NCBI GenBank assembly: GCA_900548385.1
Contig: URKJ01000064.1
Span: forward strand, 1-14,242
Reading direction: 5' to 3'
Length of the DNA: 14,242 nt
DNA from: an uncultured bacterium
GTDB taxonomy: Bacteria > Verrucomicrobiota > Lentisphaeria > Victivallales > UBA1829
Within the stretch, counting starts at the first letter, position 1, and every line of letters starts with the position of its first letter. The notes beneath the pieces are model-generated. The model had not been told where the DNA came from. It saw only the letters and a list, made by a program, of their open reading frames with translations, and ran no database searches. Positions 1-6,486 of the stretch are shown here, piece after piece. The position numbers and the translations under genes were made by a program.

Positions 1-46
1 AGATGTAGCTCCGTCTCGTGGGCTCGGAGATGTGTATAAGAGACAG
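1..46 (+). other. Nextera sequencing adapter (non-genomic)
   Basis: Positions 13-46 match the Illumina Nextera read-2 adapter exactly: GTCTCGTGGGCTCGG (13-27) followed by the 19-bp Tn5 mosaic end AGATGTGTATAAGAGACAG (28-46). The 12 bases before it fit the preceding part of an indexed P7 primer: AGAT (1-4, the end of the P7 stem) and an 8-base index GTAGCTCC (5-12). This is library-preparation DNA that survived trimming, so biological sequence starts at 47 and the contig ends here artificially. The mosaic end should not be annotated as a natural Tn5/IS50 end. Confidence 0.97.
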
Positions 47-47
47 C

Positions 48-53
48 TATAAT
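48..53 (+). promoter_or_regulatory. Candidate -10 element of the AraC-type gene
   Basis: TATAAT lies two bases after the adapter junction, 38 bases before the ATG at 92, within an AT-rich leader. Any -35 box would lie in the sequence replaced by the adapter, so the promoter cannot be confirmed. No strong Shine-Dalgarno sequence is seen before the ATG at 92. Confidence 0.35.
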
Positions 54-91
54 ATATTTGATTTACGGAAAAAACATTTGGTAAACAATCA

Positions 92-1051
92 ATGAAACCA
101 TTTTCAGAACGGAATTTATTCGACGGGATCGCCGCTCATGTGTATTTTGACCGCGACGGGCGGCGTTACAGTACGCTGGAGCGTCACTGTTTCCTTTGCC
201 GTCAGCACCCGGTGGGAACGGATCCGGGACTGTTTCTGCAATGCAATCTGTTTTGCCGGACCCGTTCCTGGACGGGAGATTATCACCACCGGATCAATCC
301 GCCGTTTCTGACGGTGATGCTGGTCCATTCCGGCGAAACGGCGGTCCGGTGCGGCAGTGAGTATTTCCGTGCGGAACCGGGTGACGCCGTTCTGTTTCAT
401 CCCGGTACGGACTATGAATTTATGACGGAGCGGGAATGTGAAAAATCGGCGGTTCTTATCGGGGGGCGTTCCCTTGCCGTCCTGCTTCAGTCCGGAGGAC
501 TGGCGGAAAAGACGGTTGTTTCCCTGCGTGCGCCGGAGCGTCTGGAGGAGTACTTCAGCAGGATTGCCGTCAAACTGCCGGAGTCGTTCCGTCATGCGGT
601 TCGACAGGAGATTTCCGGTCTCTGCTGTGAAATGCTTCAATTTCTTGCCGTGCCGGAGGAAGCTCACAACTACCCGTTTCCGCTGGAACAGGCGCTGTCT
701 GTAATTGCACGGCAGTATGCGGAGCCGCTGACAGTGGAGTCCCTTGCCGCCGCTGCGGGAATCAGCATTGCCGGACTCGCGCGGCTGTTCAAATTCCATT
801 TGCAGACAACGCCTTACAAGTATCTGACCGGTTTCCGGATGCGTCAGGCGGAGCGGATGCTGGAGGAGCGGACCTGCTCCATCAAAGAGATCGCGGAAAA
901 GGTCGGTTACGGCAATCCGCTGAATTTTTCCACGGAATTCCGCAAATGGCACACCTGTTCGCCGCGTGAATTTATGAACGGCAAACGGAATGGCGTCCCG
1001 GAGTCAGAATTGCCCCGCGGAACAGACAACGGGTGCCTGCCGGAACGGTAA
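92..1051 (+). CDS. AraC-family transcriptional regulator
   Basis: 319 residues. The first ~130 residues form a cupin-like sensor region (for example RAEPGDAVLFHPGTDYEF at 93-110), followed by a linker and a C-terminal AraC/XylS DNA-binding domain at about 195-296. The first helix-turn-helix is near 214-236 (LTVESLAAAAGISIAGLARLF is split around it); the second carries the family signature VGYGNPLNFSTEFRKWH at 271-287, ending in CSPREF. Such proteins usually sense a sugar or other small ligand and activate carbohydrate genes; the ligand is not readable here. About 25 residues follow the end of the usual domain, encoded by DNA that is antisense to the 3' end of the convergent rhamnosidase gene (80-bp overlap). 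The start is the first in-frame ATG after the adapter; the ribosome site is weak, so the start is moderately certain. Control of the adjacent rhamnosidase is plausible but inferred only from proximity. Confidence 0.9.
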   Translation: MKPFSERNLFDGIAAHVYFDRDGRRYSTLERHCFLCRQHPVGTDPGLFLQCNLFCRTRSWTGDYHHRINPPFLTVMLVHSGETAVRCGSEYFRAEPGDAVLFHPGTDYEFMTERECEKSAVLIGGRSLAVLLQSGGLAEKTVVSLRAPERLEEYFSRIAVKLPESFRHAVRQEISGLCCEMLQFLAVPEEAHNYPFPLEQALSVIARQYAEPLTVESLAAAAGISIAGLARLFKFHLQTTPYKYLTGFRMRQAERMLEERTCSIKEIAEKVGYGNPLNFSTEFRKWHTCSPREFMNGKRNGVPESELPRGTDNGCLPER

Positions 1052-2552
1052 GTTCGATTCTGTCCGGAAACAGTTCGATTTCGATCGGTCCGTGGATCGT
1101 CGGATAGCGGCAGAATGCGTTTTCAAGGCAGAATTTCGGGTCTGCTTCAAATTCGGCGAATCCCGGTTTCAGCGGTCGGATCCCGAACAGCCCGCGCGGA
1201 ATGATGTTTGCGGGTGCCGCGCCCCACGGGTGATTCCAGTCCTGATTCGGCTTGAAAGAATCGTCCCATGCTTCCATGGTAATGGTTGCGCCTTTGCGGA
1301 TCATGTTCATCCAGCTCCTGAGAGTATCGGCGGTCATGAGTTCCAGTGCGTAATCGGCGAGACCGCATTTGCAGCATGCTTCCAGCAGAAACTGTGCCGT
1401 GAAGACGCTGCATGCCATGCCGCGTGAACGGATAAACGATGCCAGCGACGGCAGTTCAGCCGGCTCCGCGAGGCCGAACAGCACGGCGAAGACCGCGCTG
1501 TGGAGCGACATGTGCTCCGAATCGGGATTGTCGGTGAAACGTCCGTTTTTCAGCATGGTTCCGCGGATAGAGGCACGGATCAGTGCGGCACGGGACCGGT
1601 AATATTCCGCTTCGTCCGCCAGTCCGAGCTCTCCGGCGAAGAATGCCATATCGTGCAGAGCCCGGTGCAGGTAACAGTTCGGAACAAGATTGACCGTGCC
1701 GAATTCATAGCCGTCGCGTTCGACGGGCGGCCAGTCGACGATGTCGCGCGGATTTCTGTTGCCTTCCGTGGAAAGCAGTCCGTCGGCGCGGGAGAAATTC
1801 AGCAGAAGTTTCGAGGTCAGACCGGGAAACCAGCGTCCGATACTTTCCCGGTCGGCGGAATGCAGATAATAATCTTTGACGATAAGCGGCATCATAAGGA
1901 GCCACTCTGTCGGCCAGGTCGGGAATTTGAACAGATGGTCGATTGTGCGTCGTGCGATGGTGTAATCGGCGTCCAGCGCAAAATGTCCGAGCTGGTTGAT
2001 GTATGCGTCGCCTTCATACGGAAGACGTTCCCGGTTGCCGTCGATGTAAACGCCGAAAACCGTTGTCGCTTTGATTGTGTGGCGGCAAAGTTCGTAGACC
2101 CGGTTCAGGATTTCGTTGGAGGAACGGAAATCCGCCGCACGGTCGTTGAACGGAGCATGCATGGTGATGCGGACCGGTTCGATGGAGATCCCCTGACCGG
2201 AAAACTCGGCGTACCGGAACGGCGCGATTTCTTCTGCAAGAGAAACGGAACCCGGCTGGACGTCGGGATGGCGGGGTATCGGGAATCGGTAGACGGCGGT
2301 TCCCTGACGGACCTGTATGCGGCTGGAGAAAAAAACGCGGTTTCCGCCCGGTTCCCGGTTGAGCCGTCCTTCCGGTGTCAGAACCTCGCCGATTGCACAT
2401 TCCAGCCCAGTATCGGACTCCGCCGTGCAGGTGAATTCCAGTTGTCCGAATGCATCGTTTCCGAAATCGAAGAAACGGGTTTCCGGGTTGACGGTACGGG
2501 AAACGACCGGAGCGGTCCGGCTGCGGACGGGGATGAAATCGACAACTGGCAT
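972..2552 (-). CDS. GH78-type alpha-L-rhamnosidase, cytoplasmic
   Basis: 526 residues. Removes terminal alpha-L-rhamnose from oligosaccharides or glycosides with inversion, if it follows the family. An N-terminal beta-sandwich region (about 1-140) precedes an (alpha/alpha)6 catalytic barrel (about 140-455) and a short C-terminal beta domain. Residues 171-182 (DGNRERLPYEGD) match the GH78 acidic motif, with D171, E175, E180 and D182 as the probable sugar-binding/general-acid cluster. E427 in ITMEAWD is the likely general base, followed by NHPWGAAPA at 440-448. It is shorter than most GH78 enzymes (often 700-1000 residues), lacking extra N-terminal beta domains. No signal peptide is present, so imported oligosaccharide is the probable substrate. 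AGGAAGGA about 11 bases upstream supports the ATG at 2552. It is divergent from ftsW and convergent with the AraC-type regulator. Family call firm; substrate inferred. Confidence 0.85.
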   Translation of the reverse strand: MPVVDFIPVRSRTAPVVSRTVNPETRFFDFGNDAFGQLEFTCTAESDTGLECAIGEVLTPEGRLNREPGGNRVFFSSRIQVRQGTAVYRFPIPRHPDVQPGSVSLAEEIAPFRYAEFSGQGISIEPVRITMHAPFNDRAADFRSSNEILNRVYELCRHTIKATTVFGVYIDGNRERLPYEGDAYINQLGHFALDADYTIARRTIDHLFKFPTWPTEWLLMMPLIVKDYYLHSADRESIGRWFPGLTSKLLLNFSRADGLLSTEGNRNPRDIVDWPPVERDGYEFGTVNLVPNCYLHRALHDMAFFAGELGLADEAEYYRSRAALIRASIRGTMLKNGRFTDNPDSEHMSLHSAVFAVLFGLAEPAELPSLASFIRSRGMACSVFTAQFLLEACCKCGLADYALELMTADTLRSWMNMIRKGATITMEAWDDSFKPNQDWNHPWGAAPANIIPRGLFGIRPLKPGFAEFEADPKFCLENAFCRYPTIHGPIEIELFPDRIELTVPAGTRCLFRGAILTPGRHSVCRS

Positions 2553-2704
2553 AATATGCTTTTCCTTCCTGTTTCCGGAAAATGTAGCATGGAAAAAGAA
2601 ATCGTCCAGAAGGAATGGGAAAAAATCGAAAAAAAAATGATTTCCCGGTTGTTATTTTGCCGATTCCGTATTAGTGTACCGGGGTTTGGGGAAAGGAGGA
2701 TCTT

Positions 2705-3985
2705 ATGAAACCGGTTTTCAGAAAAATTGAACACAGCGGCGCCGTGCGGGAACAGTCCGGCGATATTCTGCCGACGGCGGTCTGGTTCGGAGGAGTGACT
2801 CTGACGATGCTGCTGTTCGGGCTGACGATGCTGTATTCCACGTCATTCGGTACGGATGGTTCCGCCTATTTCCTGAAACAGCTCCAGTGGGCGTTTGTGG
2901 GAGGAGCCGGTGCGCTGGGCGTACTGTTCTTCGGCTACAAGCGTGTTTCCGGCTGGAGCGGTTGGATGATGGGGGTGATTCTTCTGCTGCTGATCGTGGC
3001 GGACTTCTGCTTTCCCGCGGTCAACGGTGCGCACCGCTGGATCAAAGTGCCCGGCGTGGGCAATATTCAGCCGTCGGAGTATGCGAAAGTCGTCATGACG
3101 CTGTTTCTTGCGAAATTTCTTTCTGACCGGATCCGCTATCTGGAAAAAGGTCCGCTGTTCCGGTTCTGCTCGCCGATGCGCAGTGCGTTCTGGCAGGCTC
3201 CGTTCTGGAGTGTATTCGTCCTTGGCGGCTGCTGCTGCGGGATCGTGATGGCGGCGGTTTTGATCGGGCATGACTTCGGGACCACGTTTCTGCTGATCCT
3301 GCTGTTTTTCGCGCTGATGTATATTGCGGGGGTGACGTGGAAACTGCTGCTGCCGCTGTTGATCGGACCGGGAGTCCTTGTTTATACCTATCTGATGAAT
3401 TTTGACCCGATGCGCCGGGATCGTCTGACGATTTTTCTGGATCCGGAGCCGCACCAGATGGAGGAAGGCTATCAGCTTTGGAACTCCCTCCTTGCGCTTG
3501 GGTCCGGCAGCTGGACCGGACTCGGATTTACGGAGAGCCGCATGAAAATGAAATATCTGCCGGAGGCGCATACCGACTTTATTCTGTCGATCGTCGGCGA
3601 GGAGCTCGGACTTGTTTCGCTTCTGCTGGTGCTCGGAGCCTATGCGCTGTTTCTTCTGTTTTCGCTCCGGATTGCCCGGTATGCGCGGACGCGGCAGGGA
3701 ATGCTGATCGTCGCCGGCTGTGCAACATTCGTCGGAATTCAGGCTTGTATCAATATCGGTGTGATTTGCGGCGCTTTGCCGACAAAAGGGATGCCCGCGC
3801 CGTTTATCAGTTATGGCGGAAGCAGTCTGGTGACCTGTCTGGTCGCCGCCGGGCTGATCCTCAGCGTGGCGTTTGATTCCGCGTGGCCGGATTATCAGAA
3901 TGCGGTTCGGCAGTTCTTTCTGGAGAAGATCCGGAAATGGAATGTTCTCCGCTGCTTCAAAGCCGATTCAACTACGGAGATTTGA
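2705..3985 (+). CDS. ftsW: SEDS peptidoglycan glycosyltransferase FtsW
   Basis: 426 residues, about ten transmembrane segments, inner membrane. Polymerises lipid II into septal glycan strands with a partner class B penicillin-binding protein. Diagnostic FtsW/RodA/SpoVE segments are all present: VNGAHRWIKVPGVGNIQPSE (106-125), GHDFGTT (188-194), the extracytoplasmic loop with EGYQLWNSLLALGSG (254-268), HTDFILSIVGEELG (289-302) with D291 at the catalytic aspartate position, and PTKGMPAPFISYGGSSL (359-375). GALPTKG and immediate linkage to murG favour FtsW over RodA. The start at 2705 follows a strong AAAGGAGGA site. The stop TGA is followed directly by the murG ATG, so the two are translationally coupled. 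The usual dcw neighbours (murD, murC, ftsQ, ftsZ) are absent on both sides. Confidence 0.95.
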   Translation: MKPVFRKIEHSGAVREQSGDILPTAVWFGGVTLTMLLFGLTMLYSTSFGTDGSAYFLKQLQWAFVGGAGALGVLFFGYKRVSGWSGWMMGVILLLLIVADFCFPAVNGAHRWIKVPGVGNIQPSEYAKVVMTLFLAKFLSDRIRYLEKGPLFRFCSPMRSAFWQAPFWSVFVLGGCCCGIVMAAVLIGHDFGTTFLLILLFFALMYIAGVTWKLLLPLLIGPGVLVYTYLMNFDPMRRDRLTIFLDPEPHQMEEGYQLWNSLLALGSGSWTGLGFTESRMKMKYLPEAHTDFILSIVGEELGLVSLLLVLGAYALFLLFSLRIARYARTRQGMLIVAGCATFVGIQACINIGVICGALPTKGMPAPFISYGGSSLVTCLVAAGLILSVAFDSAWPDYQNAVRQFFLEKIRKWNVLRCFKADSTTEI

Positions 3986-5122
3986 ATGACACTTACCCGA
4001 TTAGCCATCAGTTGCGGCGGGACCGGCGGGCACTTCAACCCCGGTCTCAGCATTGCCCGTGAACTCAAGGCACGCGGCGGAACGCCGGTTTTGATTCTCG
4101 GCGGAAAACATGTGGAAAAACAGGCGGAAACCGCCGCAAAATACGGGATCGAATCCGTGAAGATCGAAGCGGTTCCGCTGACGAAGAATCCGTTCCGTCT
4201 GCCGCTCTTTTTCAAGCGGCTTTTTACCGGAGCCGTGCAGACGAAAGCCGCTTACCGGAACTATGGCTGTCAGGCGTTGCTCTGCATGGGCAGTTTCGCT
4301 TCTTTTCCGCCCGCGCTTTGCGCCCGCATCAACCATTTTCCGCTGTTCCTGCACGACGGCAATGCAAAGATCGGGCGTGCCAACCGGATGCTCAGCCGTT
4401 GGGCGAAAGCGCTGGCATTGTCGTTTCCGGTCAAAGACGTATCCCGCTGCAAGTGCCCGACGATTCTGACCGGTATGCCGTTGCGGCAGGAGATCGTGAA
4501 CGGTGTTCTGTCGAAAGCGGATGCCGTTGCGGAGATCAACCGCCGCTGGAATGCCGGATTTTCTGCGGAAAAACCGCTTCTGCTGGTATTCGGGGGAAGT
4601 CTCGGCGCACGGACGATCAACACAAAGGTGCAGATACCGCCGGATCTGCCTGGTGCGGCGGAGCTTCAGGTGATCCGTCTGGTCGGACCGGGCAATCTGG
4701 AAAAAATCCGTCCGCTCTATGCCGGGTCTCCGGCGCGGGAGCTGATTCTGGAAGCGTGCCAGGACATGAATATTCTGTATTCCGCCGCGGATCTTGTGAT
4801 CTGCCGGTCCGGCGGGAGCACGGTTTCCGAGCTTGCGGTATACGGCAAATATGCTGTTCTGATCCCGTTTCCGTTTGCTGCGGATGGTCATCAGGATGAC
4901 AACGCCCGTTGGCTTGCCGCCGCAGGAGGCGCCACGATCATTGCCGACAGCGATTGTTCCGAGGCCCGTTTTGCTTCCGTTCTTGCGTCCTGGCTTGCCG
5001 ATCGTGACGGATATTCCGCCAACGGACGGGCATCCCGGACGCTGGCACGTCCTGCCGCCTCCGCGGAAGTGCTGGATATGATCGACAATATTCTTTCTGT
5101 TTCTCAGACCGCGCCGAAATAA
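3986..5122 (+). CDS. murG: MurG, lipid I N-acetylglucosaminyltransferase
   Basis: 378 residues. Transfers GlcNAc from UDP-GlcNAc to lipid I to make lipid II on the cytoplasmic face of the membrane, supplying FtsW encoded just upstream. GT28 N-domain: GGTGGH loop at 11-16, CMGSFASFPP at 100-109 (the GMGGY-like loop), HDGN at 123-126. GT-B C-domain: GGSLGARTIN at 203-212, CRSGGSTVSE at 273-282 with E282 at the UDP-ribose-binding glutamate position, and a GHQDDNARW sugar-binding segment at 301-309. Most MurGs have HEQN where this one has HDGN; I believe similar HDGN forms occur in PVC-group MurGs, which fits the taxonomic inference. The start is set by GGAGA five bases upstream and the ftsW stop. 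The last 38 bp of the gene lie in a direct repeat whose second copy is 4.6 kb downstream. Confidence 0.95.
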   Translation: MTLTRLAISCGGTGGHFNPGLSIARELKARGGTPVLILGGKHVEKQAETAAKYGIESVKIEAVPLTKNPFRLPLFFKRLFTGAVQTKAAYRNYGCQALLCMGSFASFPPALCARINHFPLFLHDGNAKIGRANRMLSRWAKALALSFPVKDVSRCKCPTILTGMPLRQEIVNGVLSKADAVAEINRRWNAGFSAEKPLLLVFGGSLGARTINTKVQIPPDLPGAAELQVIRLVGPGNLEKIRPLYAGSPARELILEACQDMNILYSAADLVICRSGGSTVSELAVYGKYAVLIPFPFAADGHQDDNARWLAAAGGATIIADSDCSEARFASVLASWLADRDGYSANGRASRTLARPAASAEVLDMIDNILSVSQTAPK

Positions 5123-5130
5123 CAGCGGAT
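5085..5130 (+). repeat. Direct repeat, left copy (murG 3' end)
   Basis: Aligned without gaps to 9720-9765, this 46-bp segment differs only at 5111, 5112, 5119 and 5129; the first 26 bp (5085-5110) are identical. It holds the last 12 codons of murG plus the stop. Read on the - strand it still encodes the methyltransferase-like ending RCYFGAV followed by a stop at 5104-5106, in the position where the right copy encodes the real methyltransferase end. Similarity stops sharply on both sides. See the right copy and the findings for interpretation. Confidence 0.9.
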
Positions 5131-5310
5131 TCAACCGCCGGAAAAAAGAACTGTAAAAAAACGGAAAAACATCCGGATCTTTACGGATGCGTCCCGACAT
5201 TCCTCATTTCCCTTCTCAAAATACGCAGAAGAGCGTGAGATCGTATTCCTGCTTCCGGCAAGCGTGTTTTCCAGGTATTCCGGCAGAAATTTTTTAAAAT
5301 CTTTCAAATA
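5131..5310 (-). pseudogene. Possible methyltransferase C-terminal remnant
   Basis: A - strand frame with no start of its own ends at the TGA at 5131-5133. Its last ~50 codons give EYLENTLAGSRN, then SAYFEKGNEECRD, then FTVLFSGG. These resemble in order the C-terminal segments of the methyltransferase at 9739-10494: SFIGRNLSSSYAP, a helix before LFDRM, and VTRCYFGMV. It lies on the same strand and in the same frame as the RCYFGAV ending preserved in the left repeat. I read it as possible debris of a related, diverged methyltransferase 3' end. The resemblance is weak and was judged by eye; chance is possible. Confidence 0.3.
5165..5189 (-). terminator. Possible minus-strand terminator hairpin
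   Basis: Arms CATCCG (5170-5175) and CGGATG (5184-5189) enclose an 8-base loop. Read on the - strand the stem is followed by TTTTT (5165-5169) and a further T-rich run. There is no T-tract on the + side, so it does not terminate ftsW-murG. No intact minus-strand gene lies just upstream on that strand, so it is either a relic or chance. Confidence 0.3.
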
Positions 5311-5315
5311 CCCCC

Positions 5316-5344
5316 TTGACAAAAACAGCGATTTGTTGTATAAT
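5316..5344 (+). promoter_or_regulatory. Consensus sigma70-type promoter of the regulator gene
   Basis: TTGACA (5316-5321), a 17-base spacer, and TATAAT (5339-5344): both boxes match the housekeeping consensus exactly at the ideal spacing. The expected transcription start is near 5351, about 25 bases before the ATG at 5376. An 8-bp palindrome TAATATTA (5344-5351) covers the predicted start and could be an operator for autorepression, but is too short and AT-rich to be sure. Confidence 0.85.
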
Positions 5345-5375
5345 AATATTAATCCGACTAAAATAAGGGTTTGCA

Positions 5376-6440
5376 ATGCCACGACAGTTGAACAAAACAA
5401 AACATTTTCAGGCGGCGGTTCACTTACGGGAGTGGATCAATACACTTTCCCCGGGAGAAATCCTGCCCGTTGTCAGTGAACTGACGGTTCGTTTCGGTGT
5501 TTCCCACGGAACTGCCATGAGAGCTCTTGCCTCTCTTGCAGCCGAAGGGATTATTGTCCGTCCGCTTGGGCGGAAAAGATACCGGATCGCAGAGCGGTTC
5601 GAACACATTTCCGCACGTATCTGCGTTCTGCGTCCGGACCATCCATCCTTTGATCTAGATTCGATGGAAAAAAGCATTTATAAAGCAGGACTGAAACGGA
5701 ACAGGACTTTCATTCAGCATTGTTTCCGCAATCTCAGCGAACTCGACTTTTCCCGCATTATGGCGAAAGCTGATGCCATGATTCTCATTCCGACCGCCGA
5801 GATAATCAGCGAGGATCTGATCAAAGGACTGCTGAAACCTGCGCGTCCGGTAGTCGTGTTGCTTCAGCATTTGCGGCACCCTATGATAAACAACGTCTGC
5901 ATCAATGACTTCCGGGTTGGAGAGCTGGCGGCGGAGGCGCTTGCACGGCGTGGACACAAACGAATCCTTTTCCTGAAAACGGAACCTGATGAAACGACCA
6001 TGCGCGAGCGCTTCAACGGTTTCCGCTCCGTTGCGGAACGGCTCGGACTGGAATGCGGAGAAGAACTCTATTTCGACACACATCTGAGAGCGTTCGAGCC
6101 CGCTCTGGAGACGGCATACCGGGCTTTGTCCGACCGCCTGGATAAGGGGAAACCCGATTTCACGGCTCTTTTTTCCGCATCGCTTTCCGGGGGGCTCGCT
6201 TCTTACCGCGCTCTCCGTGAACACGGATTAAGAGTCCCGGAGGATGTTGCGGTTCTGGCTTATTCCGGAGAAGCAAATCTTGCACCCTACCTGACGCCTC
6301 CGCTTTCCTCCGTGGAAATCAATTCCGAGGAGTTCGGAGAGTTTTCCGTAAATCTTCTCGACAAAGCTTTGAAAGGCTCTCTGAAAAATGCGGAACAAAT
6401 CGAAATTCAACCGCATTGCTCTTTGCGGGAGTCCATGTGA
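5376..6440 (+). CDS. GntR-HTH / LacI-sensor transcriptional regulator
   Basis: 354 residues. Residues about 10-71 form a GntR-type winged helix (PVVSELTVRFGVSHGTAMRA, then LAAEGIIVRPLGRKRY). Residues about 80-350 form a periplasmic-binding-like sugar sensor of the LacI/GalR type, with NDFRVGELAAEALARRGHKR (177-196), MRERFNGFRSV (209-219), RVPEDVAVLAYSG (286-298) and LTPPLSSVEIN (306-316). GntR head plus LacI sensor is the arrangement of Bacillus AraR. Such proteins are usually repressors released by a sugar ligand. It probably controls itself and the two genes downstream (gap of 46 bp to the glycosidase), inferred from order and strand. A weak AGGG lies before the ATG; the start is supported by HTH placement and the promoter spacing. 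The ligand cannot be read from the sequence. Confidence 0.88.
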   Translation: MPRQLNKTKHFQAAVHLREWINTLSPGEILPVVSELTVRFGVSHGTAMRALASLAAEGIIVRPLGRKRYRIAERFEHISARICVLRPDHPSFDLDSMEKSIYKAGLKRNRTFIQHCFRNLSELDFSRIMAKADAMILIPTAEIISEDLIKGLLKPARPVVVLLQHLRHPMINNVCINDFRVGELAAEALARRGHKRILFLKTEPDETTMRERFNGFRSVAERLGLECGEELYFDTHLRAFEPALETAYRALSDRLDKGKPDFTALFSASLSGGLASYRALREHGLRVPEDVAVLAYSGEANLAPYLTPPLSSVEINSEEFGEFSVNLLDKALKGSLKNAEQIEIQPHCSLRESM

Positions 6441-6486
6441 CAAAATAAATAAACCAGTTAAAAATTTAATAGAAAAGGAGAGTTGA

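Noticed and set aside
28..46. Tn5/IS50 mosaic end as a natural transposon end
   Set aside because: It is part of the full Nextera adapter with index, hence a library artefact.
1500..2708. 402-codon open frame on + opposite the rhamnosidase gene
   Set aside because: It is fully antisense to a clear GH78 coding sequence, has no recognisable domain, and its composition is that of a mirrored GC-rich gene.
4001..5200. 399-codon open frame on - opposite murG
   Set aside because: Antisense to a certain murG; the product is Arg/Gln-rich with no domain or ribosome site.
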